A stretch of DNA of 40,090 nt from Gemmatimonadota bacterium (lineage in GTDB: Bacteria; Gemmatimonadota; Gemmatimonadetes; Gemmatimonadales; GWC2-71-9), in assembly GCA_017889745.1 (NCBI GenBank), contig JAGGAG010000003.1, positions 1 through 40,090 on the forward strand, read 5' to 3'. This document shows positions 1 to 8,167 of the stretch, one piece after another (within the stretch, counting starts at the first letter, position 1; each line of letters begins with the position of its first letter). The translations under genes were made by a program, and so were the position numbers. The notes under the pieces were generated by a model. The model saw only the letters and a list, made by a program, of their open reading frames with translations, was not told where the DNA came from and did not search any database.

Positions 1-867
1 GTTGCCGAACGTCTCGGTGCTGGACGGAAACGCGAACACGTCCGACGACGCATATGCGGTCGCGAGCTCGATGCCGTGCAGGTAGCCCAGCAGGTGAACC
101 CCCGGGATCCGCCGGGCACGGACGCTGTCGACCAACAGCCCCTCACCCACCATCACCAGCTGCGCATTGCCCCGCACTGGCTCGAGCTGCCGCCAGGCGT
201 CGAGCAGGATATCGAGGTTCTTTTCCGGTGCGATGCGCCCCACGAAGGTCACGAGCGTGTCAGTGGGCCCGATGCCGAACCGCGCGCGCCATGCGTCGGA
301 GCGGAACTTCGGGTGGAACTCCTCTGAGTTGACGCCGCGCGTCCAGATTCCGGTATGGTGCACGCCACGGGAATGGAGATGCGCCTCGTGCACGCGCGTC
401 GGACAGAGCACCTTGTGGGCGTGCCGGTAGAACCACCGCATGTAGGCCCAGCCCGGCCGTACCGCCGTGACGAGCCACCGGCCATACGGCCGGGCGTACG
501 CTTCGTAGTCGGTGTGTGAACTCGCGATGATGGGCAGGCCGAGCGCCTTCGAGGCACGGAGACCGGGGTACCCCATCGCGAACTCGGTCGCGAGGTGCAC
601 CACCTGCGGCTGGAACTCGCGCATGTCGGCGACGAGGTCGCGCACTTTCGGGAAGGCCCACTGGACGTCGGGCGCGAGGAAGAACGGCCGCCCCGGCGAG
701 CGATGCACCTCGGGCCGCTCCACCGCTCCTGGCGGCAACTCGTAGTGTGGCGAGTACACCCGCACCGCATGCCCCCGCGCATGCAGCGCATCGACCAGCC
801 GGCGGAGCGTCAGCGCGACGCCGCTCACCATGGGCCAGTAGATCTCGGAGTAGATCGCGATGCGCAT
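1..867 (-). CDS. Glycosyltransferase family 4 (partial, C-terminus beyond window edge)
   Basis: This frame is open from an ATG at 867 down to base 1, so it lacks a stop in the window and is absent from the ORF track. The 289 visible residues begin MRIAIYSEIYWPMVSG, the usual GT4 N-terminus with a Gly-containing first loop. The second Rossmann domain starts near residue 208 with VGRIAPEKNLDILLDAW and ends at the edge with FAFPSSTETFGN, the E-x7-E nucleotide-sugar-binding region. GT-B enzymes of this type transfer a sugar from an NDP-sugar to a lipid or glycan at the cytoplasmic face of the membrane. The acceptor cannot be read from the sequence; relatives of this N-terminus include GDP-mannose-dependent and diacylglycerol glycosyltransferases. 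The ORF-track entries over this region are shadows. It is divergent from the secreted protein at 911. Confidence 0.88.
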   Translation of the reverse strand, partial: MRIAIYSEIYWPMVSGVALTLRRLVDALHARGHAVRVYSPHYELPPGAVERPEVHRSPGRPFFLAPDVQWAFPKVRDLVADMREFQPQVVHLATEFAMGYPGLRASKALGLPIIASSHTDYEAYARPYGRWLVTAVRPGWAYMRWFYRHAHKVLCPTRVHEAHLHSRGVHHTGIWTRGVNSEEFHPKFRSDAWRARFGIGPTDTLVTFVGRIAPEKNLDILLDAWRQLEPVRGNAQLVMVGEGLLVDSVRARRIPGVHLLGYLHGIELATAYASSDVFAFPSSTETFGN

Positions 868-910
868 ATGCACAAAGCTTCCACGGCGCCGGGTTACAAT
901 GCAAGGGCAC

Positions 911-1351
911 ATGAATCGCCTCGGCCTGTCCCTTGCGGTCACACTCCTTTACACCCCGCCGACGCTCCTGGCGCAGGGTGCGGCCCTGCCGTCGCCCCCT
1001 GAGGGCTTCCTCGGCTACACCTTCTGCCGCAACGGTGTGGCCGAGAGCTGGGTGAGGGCCGACATCATCGGCACCCCCCAGGCCGAGGAGGTGGTGGTGC
1101 ACGAGCAGGTGCACCGTGAGGAGGCAGCCCTCTTCCCCTCGTGCGAGGCCTGGGCCGCGAGCCTCAGCAGTGCGCGCAGGGTGATCGAGATGGAGATCCC
1201 CGCGTACTGCGCGCAGTGGCGGCTGGTGGTCGCTCGCGGCGTGGACGGCGATTCCCTGCAGCGTGAGTACTCGCTCCGGATATCGGCGCAGGCGGGAGCG
1301 ATGGAGAACCGGCTGGATGTGCTGGAGATGTTCCGGCGGGACTGTACCTAG
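911..1351 (+). CDS. Small secreted protein with an HExxH motif, function unknown
   Basis: I do not recognise this family. The 146-residue product begins MNRLGLSLAVTLLY and has a signal peptide ending near LLAQG, so it is probably exported. Residues 64-68 read HEQVH (H64, E65, H68) followed by REE, an HExxH arrangement like that of zincin metallopeptidases, and there are Cys residues at about 39 and 78 that could form a disulfide. At this size it would be a minimal zincin or only a metal-binding protein. The ATG at 911 is preferred over the upstream ATGs because the signal peptide then starts cleanly. A near-consensus -10 box, TACAAT, lies at 895-900, only 10 nt before this ATG. The gene converges on the chemoreceptor at 1374. 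Confidence 0.72.
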   Translation: MNRLGLSLAVTLLYTPPTLLAQGAALPSPPEGFLGYTFCRNGVAESWVRADIIGTPQAEEVVVHEQVHREEAALFPSCEAWAASLSSARRVIEMEIPAYCAQWRLVVARGVDGDSLQREYSLRISAQAGAMENRLDVLEMFRRDCT

Positions 1352-1373
1352 CCGGGGCCCGCCAGCTGGCGTC

Positions 1374-2666
1374 CTACGTGAGCCGGATCCCGCCCGTGGC
1401 CCGGGTCAGCTTCTCGGCCGCGCCCGCCAGCGTGCTGGCCGAGGAGGAAATCTCCTCGGTGGAGGCGTTGAGCTGCTGCGCGGCGGCCGCGATTTCCTCC
1501 GCGGCCGCCGCGTAGTCTTCGGTTCCGGCCGAGACCTCCTTCATCCGGCCGGCGATCGTTTCGATCAGCCCGCGTACCTGGTCCGCCGAGGCCGAAATGC
1601 CCCGGGTCCACTGGTCGTTGGCGTCGGCATCGTTGGCCACCGTGAGGAGCCCGTCGGCCGCCGCGTGCGCGGCGTCGCGCGCCGCCATGCCCCCGCGACC
1701 GAGCCGAAGCAGCCGCTCCCGGGCCGTCTGCACCCGCTCGAGCACCATCTGCACCGTGTCGCTGGTACTGGTCGCCGCCTGCGCCGCCTGGGCCGCGAGC
1801 TTTCGCACTTCCTCGGCCACCACGCTGAATCCCTTGCCCTCATCGCCGGCACGCGCCGCCTCGATCGAGGCATTGAGGGCCAGCATGTGGGTTTGCTTCG
1901 CGATCGCCTTGGTCTGGGTGACGAACTTGCTGATCTCGCTCGACGCGAGCGCGAGCGCCTCGGCTTCGGCTGAGCCCTTGTCCACCTCTTCGGCGAGCCG
2001 CGCGAGTTCCGCTGTGCTCGCGTCGAGCCGGTCGCGATGGGAGCGCGCCGCCACCGCGAGCGCGGCGTTCCGGGTGGCGGCCTCGCCGGCCCCGCTGGCC
2101 AGCACCTTGGCGATCTCGAGGATCTTGCTGGCGTCCTCCGCCGCGGCGCGGACGATGATCGCCTGCTGCGCGGCCCGCTCGGTCAGGTCGCCGGTGGTGC
2201 CGGCCACCTCCTGCGTCGATGCCGTCATCTCCTCGGTGGAGGCCGCGATCTCCTGTGCCATGGCGGCCGCCTCGGCGGCGGTGCCGTGGATCGTCTCGAC
2301 CAGGAGTCGGAGCTGCCGCACCATCGCGAAGATGCTCTGGGTCAGCATGTCCTTGCCGTCATTGCGCGATTCCTGCTCGCTGATGGAGCGCAGGTCGCCC
2401 TGCGAGACGCGCATCGCGATGTTCGCCGCGCGTCCGGCCGGCTTCAGCACGTCGTTGATGAAGCGGCGAAGCAGGAGCCAGGTGACGACGAGGGCGCCGC
2501 CGGCCACCAGCAGCAGGCCTGACACCAGCGCCCGGGGGTTCAGCGCGACTCCCGACGCGCGCAGCAGCAGGACCGTCGCGACCAGGTGGAGCACCACGAT
2601 GACGCCGGCGCCCGAGAAGGCGGCGATGTAGAGGTTCCGGGTGAAGCGATGGCGGGCGTCGGCCAT
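1374..2666 (-). CDS. Methyl-accepting chemotaxis protein without a periplasmic sensor domain
   Basis: This 430-residue protein carries a canonical MCP signalling hairpin. The tip, residues about 258-291, reads [19 protein letters not shown] and continues [15 protein letters not shown], the CheA/CheW contact region. Two hydrophobic segments at about 12-36 and 47-67 are separated by only a short loop, so there is no room for a periplasmic ligand-binding domain. A HAMP-like stretch follows at about 68-120, and the rest is a long Ala/Glu-rich coiled coil typical of the methylation helices. It may sense membrane state or an intracellular cue, or work with a partner. No che genes are visible nearby, so it is an orphan here. 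It could regulate a non-flagellar Che-like pathway rather than chemotaxis. Confidence 0.93.
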   Translation of the reverse strand: MADARHRFTRNLYIAAFSGAGVIVVLHLVATVLLLRASGVALNPRALVSGLLLVAGGALVVTWLLLRRFINDVLKPAGRAANIAMRVSQGDLRSISEQESRNDGKDMLTQSIFAMVRQLRLLVETIHGTAAEAAAMAQEIAASTEEMTASTQEVAGTTGDLTERAAQQAIIVRAAAEDASKILEIAKVLASGAGEAATRNAALAVAARSHRDRLDASTAELARLAEEVDKGSAEAEALALASSEISKFVTQTKAIAKQTHMLALNASIEAARAGDEGKGFSVVAEEVRKLAAQAAQAATSTSDTVQMVLERVQTARERLLRLGRGGMAARDAAHAAADGLLTVANDADANDQWTRGISASADQVRGLIETIAGRMKEVSAGTEDYAAAAEEIAAAAQQLNASTEEISSSASTLAGAAEKLTRATGGIRLT

Positions 2667-2753
2667 GGTCGGGTGTCGGTGGTCCGGGATGGAGGTGCAG
2701 GGAAGCTACTGATCGTGACGCGGCGGGGACAGGCGGGGCCTTCACGCGCCAAT

Positions 2754-2785
2754 ACACTCCCGGTTCACAGCGAGCCGGGAGGTGT
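2754..2785. terminator. Candidate intergenic hairpin
   Basis: ACACTCCCGG pairs with CCGGGAGGTGT (10 bp with one bulged base) around an 11-nt loop. It lies between the end of the hypothetical gene at 2890 and the start of the chemoreceptor at 2666, both on the minus strand. No U-tract follows on either strand, so a role in termination is only suggested by position. Confidence 0.35.
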
Positions 2786-2889
2786 GAGGTCCACTTCGGG
2801 CGCAGGGCCGAGGGCCAGCGCACTGGATGGAACTCAGCGCGACTGCCGTGACGTCGCAGGCTCTCCAGAGGCGGGGCTCGGGATCGCGC

Positions 2890-3438
2890 TCAGCCCCGGC
2901 CCCGCGGAATGATCAATTCGCGGACCACCGCCAGCAGCAGCGAGGTCGGTCCCAGCAGCCTCGACAATCGGTGACTCCATCCGCCGCCCGCCCCTACCAC
3001 ACTCGAAAGCTGATCACGGAGCGGTTCGACTATAGGGTCCGCCGGGGCGGCCGCATGATGCCTGTCGCCAGGTCCTCGGTGCGTGTCTGGATGGCGCGGT
3101 GTCCCTGTCGACAACGCACGGTCGAGCAACTGCTGAAGGGTGTGCTCACGGAGGAACGGCGCGCCTGCCGGAAATGGTGCGGTGGTCACCGAAACCTCGA
3201 GGCTGTCGAACCGCAGGCGCCGTCCCGGGAGCACGGCCGCGTTGGGCCAGAGCGCGCGCGCAGGCGGGGCCGGCTCGACATAGACCAGCCAGGAGGTGCC
3301 GGAACCGTCGGTAAACGTCACGGAATGGGTCAACGGGTTGCCCCTGGCGAATGGCGGCTTCACCGGCGCGGGCACGGGGTCGGCGGGAAGTACGCGGGAC
3401 GCGCTGCGCTTGTTCGTCTTGGTGGTTCGAGTCTTCAT
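2890..3438 (-). CDS. Hypothetical protein (182 aa)
   Basis: I do not recognise a named family. After a basic N-terminal stretch (MKTRTTKTNKR) the core reads SVTFTDGSGTSWLVYVEP and later LPGRRLRFDSLEVSVTT and GAPFLREHTLQQLLDRA, which looks like a genuine folded beta-rich domain. The C-terminal third, rich in His, Pro and Arg, then Leu, is less protein-like and could reflect a frameshift or a poorly conserved tail. It has no signal peptide, although a hydrophobic segment is present near the C-terminus (GPTSLLLAVV). The ATG at 3438 lacks a clear Shine-Dalgarno sequence on its own strand. It is divergent from leuS. Confidence 0.6.
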   Translation of the reverse strand: MKTRTTKTNKRSASRVLPADPVPAPVKPPFARGNPLTHSVTFTDGSGTSWLVYVEPAPPARALWPNAAVLPGRRLRFDSLEVSVTTAPFPAGAPFLREHTLQQLLDRALSTGTPRHPDTHRGPGDRHHAAAPADPIVEPLRDQLSSVVGAGGGWSHRLSRLLGPTSLLLAVVRELIIPRGRG

Positions 3439-3466
3439 GTCACGACAATCCCTGATTGAGCGAAGG

Positions 3467-3477
3467 AAGGAGGTGAT
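3467..3477 (+). promoter_or_regulatory. Exceptionally strong Shine-Dalgarno sequence
   Basis: AAGGAGGTGAT is an 11-nt perfect complement to the conserved 3' tail of 16S rRNA (ATCACCTCCTT). It stands directly before two consecutive ATG codons (3476 and 3479) of a 20-codon ORF. Read on the minus strand, the same bases place an anti-Shine-Dalgarno copy in the leader of the hypothetical gene that starts at 3438. Confidence 0.5.
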
Positions 3478-3538
3478 GATGTACCGCTCACATCCGGCGC
3501 CCGCAAGTGCGGGAATCTCGACATGCTGGCATTCGTGA
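3476..3538 (+). CDS. Candidate 20-residue peptide upstream of leuS
   Basis: A short frame starts at tandem ATGs just downstream of an 11-nt perfect Shine-Dalgarno match and ends at TGA 3538, 175 bp before leuS. The peptide (MMYRSHPAPASAG...) contains no leucine codon, so it is not an obvious leucine attenuator leader, and no T-box consensus was found in the gap. A small CCCGC/GCGGG hairpin lies within the frame, and a perfect TGTGATCACA palindrome follows at 3540-3549. The strength of the ribosome site is the only real evidence for translation. It may be a leader peptide or may have no function. Confidence 0.3.
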   Translation: MMYRSHPAPASAGISTCWHS

Positions 3539-3673
3539 TTGTGATCACAGGGCGGTGCCTCGATCCTCGGGCGCCGCAGCCCGGCGCGTCACCGGCACCC
3601 GACCCGGTTCTGGCGAGGCAGTCCGCGGCCCTGGGTGGCCCCCGGGAGAGCCGAAAAGCCCCAGCCGGCGTGG

Positions 3674-3701
3674 TTGGCGCTAACCTCCCATGGTCTATAG
3701 A
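3674..3701 (+). promoter_or_regulatory. Candidate leuS promoter
   Basis: TTGGCG and TATAGA are separated by 16 bp, each matching four of six consensus bases. The predicted transcription start would lie only about 5-7 nt before the ATG at 3714, giving a very short leader. This agrees with the absence of a Shine-Dalgarno sequence in front of leuS. Confidence 0.4.
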
Positions 3702-3713
3702 TTTGCGGGTCCT

Positions 3714-6206
3714 ATGAACCCCAGCGACAGCACCTCCGCTCCCGCCGCAATCCAACCCGATGGCCACGACGGCTACCGGCCGGACCTGGTCGAGGCCAAG
3801 TGGCAGGCCCGGTGGGCGGAGCGTCACACCAACGAGCCCGACCTCGACGGCGCCGCGCGGCCGTTCTACAACCTCATGATGTTCCCCTATCCGTCGGCCG
3901 AAGGCTTGCACGTGGGGAACATGTTCGCCTTCACCGGCAGCGACGTCTTCGGCCGGTTCCAGCGGCTGCGCGGCTTCGACGTCTTCGAGCCCATCGGTTA
4001 CGACGCCTTCGGTATTCATAGCGAGAACTACGCGATCAAGCTGGGCATCAACCCCGCCGAGCTGATCCCGCGCAACATTGCGAACTTCCGGCGGCAGCTC
4101 ACCCGAGTGGGCGGCATGTTCGACTGGCGCCACGAACTGTCCACCACCGAGCCCAGCTACTACAAGTGGACCCAGTGGCTCTTCCTGCAGCTGTTCAAGG
4201 CGGGGAAGGCCTACAAGAAGAAGGCGGCGGTCAACTGGTGCCCCAACGACAAGACCGTGCTCGCCAACGAGCAGGTGCTCAATGGTCATTGTGAGCGCTG
4301 CGGCGCCGCGGTCGAGCAGCGCTTCCTGGAGCAGTGGTTCTTCCGCATCACCGACTACGCGGAGCGCCTGCTCGACAATCTCGACGACAAGTCCAAGATG
4401 GACTGGTCGGACACGACCACGACGGCGCAGCGCAACTGGATCGGACGCTCCGAGGGCGCCGAGCTGACTTTCGAGGTGGACTGGGATCCGGATGACACGA
4501 TCACCGTGTTCACCACCCGGCCCGACACCGTGTTCGGCGCGACCTTCCTGGTGCTGGCCCCGGAGCATCCCCTGGTGGAGCAGCTCACTACCAGCGATCA
4601 GCGGCACGCGGTGGAGGCCTATCGCAAGGCGGCGGCGGCGAAGGATCTCGTCTCCCGCAAGGTCGGCGAGAAGGAGAAGTCCGGCGTCTTCACCGGCACG
4701 TACGCGATCAACCCCGCGTCCGAAGAGCGCATTCCCGTCTGGATCGCCGACTACGTCCTGATGGACTACGGCACCGGCGCCATCATGGCGGTGCCGGCGC
4801 ACGACGAGCGCGACTTCGAGTTCGCGACGAAGTACGGCCTCGGCATCGAGCGCGTCATCGCGGCCCCGGGCGACGACGCGGGCGCCCCGCTCGCGCAGGC
4901 CTATGTGGAGACGACCGGCGCGACGCTGGTCAATTCCGGCGAGTTCGACGGGATGGCGCCCGACAAGGCGAAGCGCGCCATTACCGACTGGCTGGCGAAG
5001 CAGGGACTCGCCACAGTCCGCGTCCAGTACCGGCTCTACGACTGGTGCATCTCACGGCAGCGCTACTGGGGGCCGCCGATCCCGATCATCTACTGCGATG
5101 ATTGCGGCCCGGTGCCCGTGCCCGAGAAGGACCTGCCGGTGATCCTCCCGGCCATCGACGATTTCCGGCCCGACGACACCGGCATCTCGCCGCTGGCGCG
5201 GCACGAGGAGTGGTACTTCGTGCCGTGCCCGACCTGCCGCAAGCGCGCCCGCCGCGAAACGGATGTCTCCGACACCTTCCTCGACTCGGCCTGGTATTAC
5301 CTGCGGTATCCGAGCAGCGAGCTCGATGACCGGCCGTTCGACAGGGCGCGCACCGCGAAGTGGTGCCCGGTGTCGACCTACATCGGCGGGAACGAGCACG
5401 CGGTCCTCCACCTGCTGTACTCGCGCTTCCTGGCGATGGTGCTGCAGGAACTGGGGCACGTCGCCTTCGAGGAGCCGTTCCGGAAGTTCCGGGCACACGG
5501 CCTCATCGTGAAGGACGGCGCCAAGATGTCCAAGTCCAAGGGAAACGTGGTGATCCCGGACGAGTACATCGACCGCTGGGGAGCCGACAGCTTCCGGATG
5601 TACCTGATGTTCCTCGGTCCCTTCCAGGAGGGCGGCGATTTCCGCGATGCCGGCATCAACGGCATCCGCCGCTTTCTCGACAAGGTCTGGCACCTGGTGG
5701 GGCAGAGCCTGGCCGAGGGCGAACGGGGCGGGGAGGTATTGCGCCCGGTGCTGGCCAAGTGGCACCGCACCAAGAAGAAGGTCACCGACGACGTCGAGAG
5801 CCTGGGCTACAACACGGCCATCGCGGCGATGATGGAGATGCTCAACACGATCCGCGAGAGCAGTTGCTGCGAGCATGAACTGGTGGAGGAGTTCGTGGTG
5901 ATGCTGGCTCCCTTCGCGCCTCACTTCGCGGAGGAATGCTGGGAGCGGCTGGGGCACGGCACGTCGGTGTTCGACGCGCGCTGGCCCGGGTACGATCCCG
6001 CGCTCCTGGTGGATGACACCGCAGAAGTGGCAGTGCAGGTGGGCGGCAAGACCCGCGGCCGCGTGACTGTGGCGCGCAACGCCGCCGAAGCAGTGGTCGT
6101 CGAGGCAGCGCGCGCCGAGCCGCGGATCGCCAAGTTCCTCGACGGCAAGTCGGTGCAGAAGGTAGTCTACGTGCCGAACCGGCTCCTCAACCTGGTCGTG
6201 GGCTGA
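3714..6206 (+). CDS. leuS: Leucyl-tRNA synthetase
   Basis: Class I aminoacyl-tRNA synthetase of 830 residues that charges tRNA-Leu in the cytoplasm. The signature region reads PYPSAEGLHVGN, so the HxGH motif has Asn in place of the second His, within an N-terminus (YDAFGIHSENYAIKLG) that differs from the common DAFGLPAE type. The KMSKS loop is intact (GAKMSKSKGN). The CP1 editing domain is present (TTRPDTVFGATFLV), as are paired Cys clusters CPNDK...CERCG and CDDCG / CPTC. The C-terminal VQVGGKTRGRV segment is typical. ATG 3714 is chosen over 3690 because the extra residues MVYRFAGP are atypical and a candidate promoter overlaps them. The VKOR gene follows after 2 bp. Confidence 0.97.
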   Translation: MNPSDSTSAPAAIQPDGHDGYRPDLVEAKWQARWAERHTNEPDLDGAARPFYNLMMFPYPSAEGLHVGNMFAFTGSDVFGRFQRLRGFDVFEPIGYDAFGIHSENYAIKLGINPAELIPRNIANFRRQLTRVGGMFDWRHELSTTEPSYYKWTQWLFLQLFKAGKAYKKKAAVNWCPNDKTVLANEQVLNGHCERCGAAVEQRFLEQWFFRITDYAERLLDNLDDKSKMDWSDTTTTAQRNWIGRSEGAELTFEVDWDPDDTITVFTTRPDTVFGATFLVLAPEHPLVEQLTTSDQRHAVEAYRKAAAAKDLVSRKVGEKEKSGVFTGTYAINPASEERIPVWIADYVLMDYGTGAIMAVPAHDERDFEFATKYGLGIERVIAAPGDDAGAPLAQAYVETTGATLVNSGEFDGMAPDKAKRAITDWLAKQGLATVRVQYRLYDWCISRQRYWGPPIPIIYCDDCGPVPVPEKDLPVILPAIDDFRPDDTGISPLARHEEWYFVPCPTCRKRARRETDVSDTFLDSAWYYLRYPSSELDDRPFDRARTAKWCPVSTYIGGNEHAVLHLLYSRFLAMVLQELGHVAFEEPFRKFRAHGLIVKDGAKMSKSKGNVVIPDEYIDRWGADSFRMYLMFLGPFQEGGDFRDAGINGIRRFLDKVWHLVGQSLAEGERGGEVLRPVLAKWHRTKKKVTDDVESLGYNTAIAAMMEMLNTIRESSCCEHELVEEFVVMLAPFAPHFAEECWERLGHGTSVFDARWPGYDPALLVDDTAEVAVQVGGKTRGRVTVARNAAEAVVVEAARAEPRIAKFLDGKSVQKVVYVPNRLLNLVVG

Positions 6207-6208
6207 GG

Positions 6209-6679
6209 ATGTGGTATCGCATGGTCATCGCGCTGCTGGCGCTCGTCAACTCCCTCGTGGCGACGTACCTCTACCTGTGGAAGACCGGGCGCGCGGGTAC
6301 CCTGGCCTGCACCGGGAGCGGCGGTTGCGCCATCGCACAGTTCAGCCCCTACGGCTGGTTCCTGGGCGTGGACGTGGCACTCATCGGTGCCGTTGGCTAC
6401 GCCGTGCTGCTTCTGGTAGCACTGGTAAGCATCCAGCCGCGGCACCTGGAAAGCCGGCGCGTGAGCGTGGCGCTACTGGCGCTTATCGCCCCCGCCTTCC
6501 TGTTCACGGTGCGGCTCAAGTACGGTGAATGGGTCGTGCTGAAGGTGTTCTGCCCCTGGTGCTTCATCTCGACCGTGTCGATCACCACCTGCCTCATCCT
6601 CGCCTGGCTCGACTGGCGGCGGACGGCTCGGGTCGCACCAGCCCCGGAGGAATCGGCACGGATGCCGCTCGCGGCATAA
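6209..6679 (+). CDS. Vitamin K epoxide reductase (VKOR) family membrane thiol oxidoreductase
   Basis: A 156-residue integral membrane protein with about four hydrophobic helices. It has the two VKOR cysteine pairs: C34/C40 in TLACTGSGGCAIAQF and the active-site CxxC C115/C118 in VFCPWCFIS. The SPYGWFLGVDVALIGAVGY stretch is the characteristic Ser/Gly-rich second helix. Bacterial VKORs reoxidise a DsbA-like protein and pass electrons to quinone, so it probably supports periplasmic disulfide formation. It is a stand-alone form without the thioredoxin domain fused in some bacteria, and no DsbA partner is visible here. It begins 2 bp after leuS and is probably cotranscribed, although the functions are unrelated. 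Confidence 0.9.
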   Translation: MWYRMVIALLALVNSLVATYLYLWKTGRAGTLACTGSGGCAIAQFSPYGWFLGVDVALIGAVGYAVLLLVALVSIQPRHLESRRVSVALLALIAPAFLFTVRLKYGEWVVLKVFCPWCFISTVSITTCLILAWLDWRRTARVAPAPEESARMPLAA

Positions 6680-6701
6680 CCGCTGGCGGTGGGCCGCAGG
6701 C

Positions 6702-7874
6702 TTAATACGTCGGCACGCCCGGGTCCACGTCCTTGCTCCACCGCAAGATGCCGCCAGTGAGGTTCGACACCTTCCGAAAGCCGGCCGCGCGCAGCTGCGA
6801 CGCCGCGCGCAGGCTGCGCACGCCGCCCTTGCAGTAGACTACGATCTCCCGCGCGCTGTCGAGCGAGCCGAGTGTGGCTGGCAGCGTTGCCAGCGGCACC
6901 AGCCGTGCGCCCGGCAGCCGCGCGATGGCCCATTCCTGCGGTTCGCGCACGTCGATCAGGTCGAAATCGTCGCCGCGCCCGATGCGCGCGGCCAGCTGCT
7001 GCGGTGTCAGCTCGGGAATGGTCGCATCCACGCTGTCGTCCTCGTCGTTCAGCCCGCAGAACTGTTCGTAGTCGATCAGTGACTGTATCTCCCTGGTGCC
7101 GCACGCCGGACAGAGCGGGTCGCGCGCCAGCCTGAGCGTCCGGAACTGCATGCGCAGCGCGTCCACCAGCAGCAGCCGACCGATCAGCGGTTCGCCGATG
7201 CCGGTGAGCAGCTTGATCGCCTCCGTGGCCTGGATCACGCCGATGAGGCCGGGCAGCACGCCCAGTACGCCGCCTTCCGCGCAGCTCGGCACCATTCCCG
7301 GGGGCGGGGGCTCCCGAAAGAGGCAGCGGTAGCAGGGTCCGCTGTCGGTGGCGAGCACCGAGGCCTGTCCCTCGAACCGGAAGATGCTGCCATAGACATT
7401 CGGTTTCCCCAGAAGCACGCAGGCGTCGTTGACCAGATATCGCGTGGGGAAGTTGTCGGTCCCGTCGATGACGAGGTCGTACTCCCGTGCGATGTCGAGA
7501 GCGTTGGCCGAGGTGAACCGCGCCTCGTATGACTGCACCTCCACATGCGGGTTGAGCCCCTCGATCCGGTCACGCGCCGAGGCGAGCTTCGGGCGGCCCA
7601 CGTCGGCGGTGCTGTGGATGACCTGCCGCTGCAGGTTGGTCGCGTCGACCACGTCGAAGTCGACGATGCCGAGCCGGCCCACGCCCGCGGCGGCGAGGTA
7701 CAGGCCAAGCGGCGAGCCCAGGCCGCCTGCCCCCACGATGAGCACGCTCGAGCCCTTGAGCCGGCGCTGCGCGTCGAGGCCGAACTCCGGCAGGATCAGG
7801 TGCCGGCTGTAGCGGAGGATCTCGTCGTTGCCCAGCTCGGGCAGCGTTTCCGCGGCGATCGATGTTGCAGTCAT
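6702..7874 (-). CDS. moeB: MoeB-type E1-like adenylyltransferase with C-terminal rhodanese domain
   Basis: A 390-residue sulfur-carrier activating enzyme. Residues about 45-60 hold the ATP-binding VGAGGLGSPLG, followed by the Arg/Asp elements of the adenylation site (DATNLQRQVIHS, DGTDNFPTRYLVND). Two CxxC pairs (CYRC, CPAC) form the structural zinc site, and GMVPSCAEGGVLG holds a conserved Cys. From about 285 a rhodanese domain carries the active-site loop VVYCKGGVRS, which would deliver persulfide sulfur. The expected reaction is adenylation and thiocarboxylation of the C-terminal Gly-Gly of the small protein encoded just upstream (gap 4 bp). Position beside thrC and a MoaD-like carrier, with no other moa genes, suggests amino-acid sulfur metabolism at least as strongly as molybdopterin synthesis. 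Confidence 0.93.
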   Translation of the reverse strand: MTATSIAAETLPELGNDEILRYSRHLILPEFGLDAQRRLKGSSVLIVGAGGLGSPLGLYLAAAGVGRLGIVDFDVVDATNLQRQVIHSTADVGRPKLASARDRIEGLNPHVEVQSYEARFTSANALDIAREYDLVIDGTDNFPTRYLVNDACVLLGKPNVYGSIFRFEGQASVLATDSGPCYRCLFREPPPPGMVPSCAEGGVLGVLPGLIGVIQATEAIKLLTGIGEPLIGRLLLVDALRMQFRTLRLARDPLCPACGTREIQSLIDYEQFCGLNDEDDSVDATIPELTPQQLAARIGRGDDFDLIDVREPQEWAIARLPGARLVPLATLPATLGSLDSAREIVVYCKGGVRSLRAASQLRAAGFRKVSNLTGGILRWSKDVDPGVPTY

Positions 7875-7878
7875 GAGT

Positions 7879-8154
7879 TCATCCCCCGGCGATGGCGGGC
7901 ACGATGATCAGCTCGTCACCGTCCCGCACCACGGTGGCGAAGCCACCGGTGAAGCGAATGTCCTCGTCGTTCAGGTAGAACGTCACGAAGGAATACGGGT
8001 TGCCCTGCTCGTCGCGCAGGCGAGGGCCAAGCTGGGGAAAACGACCGGCGACATCGGACACCACGTCGCCCACCGTGGCGCCGCTGGCCTCAATGGTGCG
8101 GGCGCCGTCCGTGAGGCGGGTCAGGACGGCCGGCAGGGACAGCGTGACTGACAT
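7879..8154 (-). CDS. MoaD/ThiS/CysO-like ubiquitin-fold sulfur carrier protein
   Basis: A 91-residue beta-grasp protein that ends PAIAGG, the Gly-Gly tail that is adenylated and converted to a thiocarboxylate. The motifs YSFVTFYLNDEDIRF and VRDGDELIIVPAIAGG are characteristic. The ATG at 8154 is chosen over the longer ORF because GAGGAGGG lies 6-8 nt upstream and the protein then has the family's length. It sits between thrC and moeB with short gaps (13 and 4 bp), so all three are probably one transcript. The length and the thrC neighbour resemble CysO-type carriers rather than molybdopterin MoaD, but this is inference. Confidence 0.9.
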   Translation of the reverse strand: MSVTLSLPAVLTRLTDGARTIEASGATVGDVVSDVAGRFPQLGPRLRDEQGNPYSFVTFYLNDEDIRFTGGFATVVRDGDELIIVPAIAGG

Positions 8155-8167
8155 GATGGAACCCTCC

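Noticed and set aside
3540-3549. A CRP-binding site at TGTGATCACA
   Set aside because: The half-sites are directly adjacent, whereas CRP sites need a 6-bp spacer (TGTGA-N6-TCACA), so it is listed only as a palindrome.
3440-3713. A T-box riboswitch upstream of leuS
   Set aside because: I looked for the T-box antiterminator consensus; only GGGTGG at about 3635 is present without the rest, and no terminator hairpin with U-tract precedes leuS.
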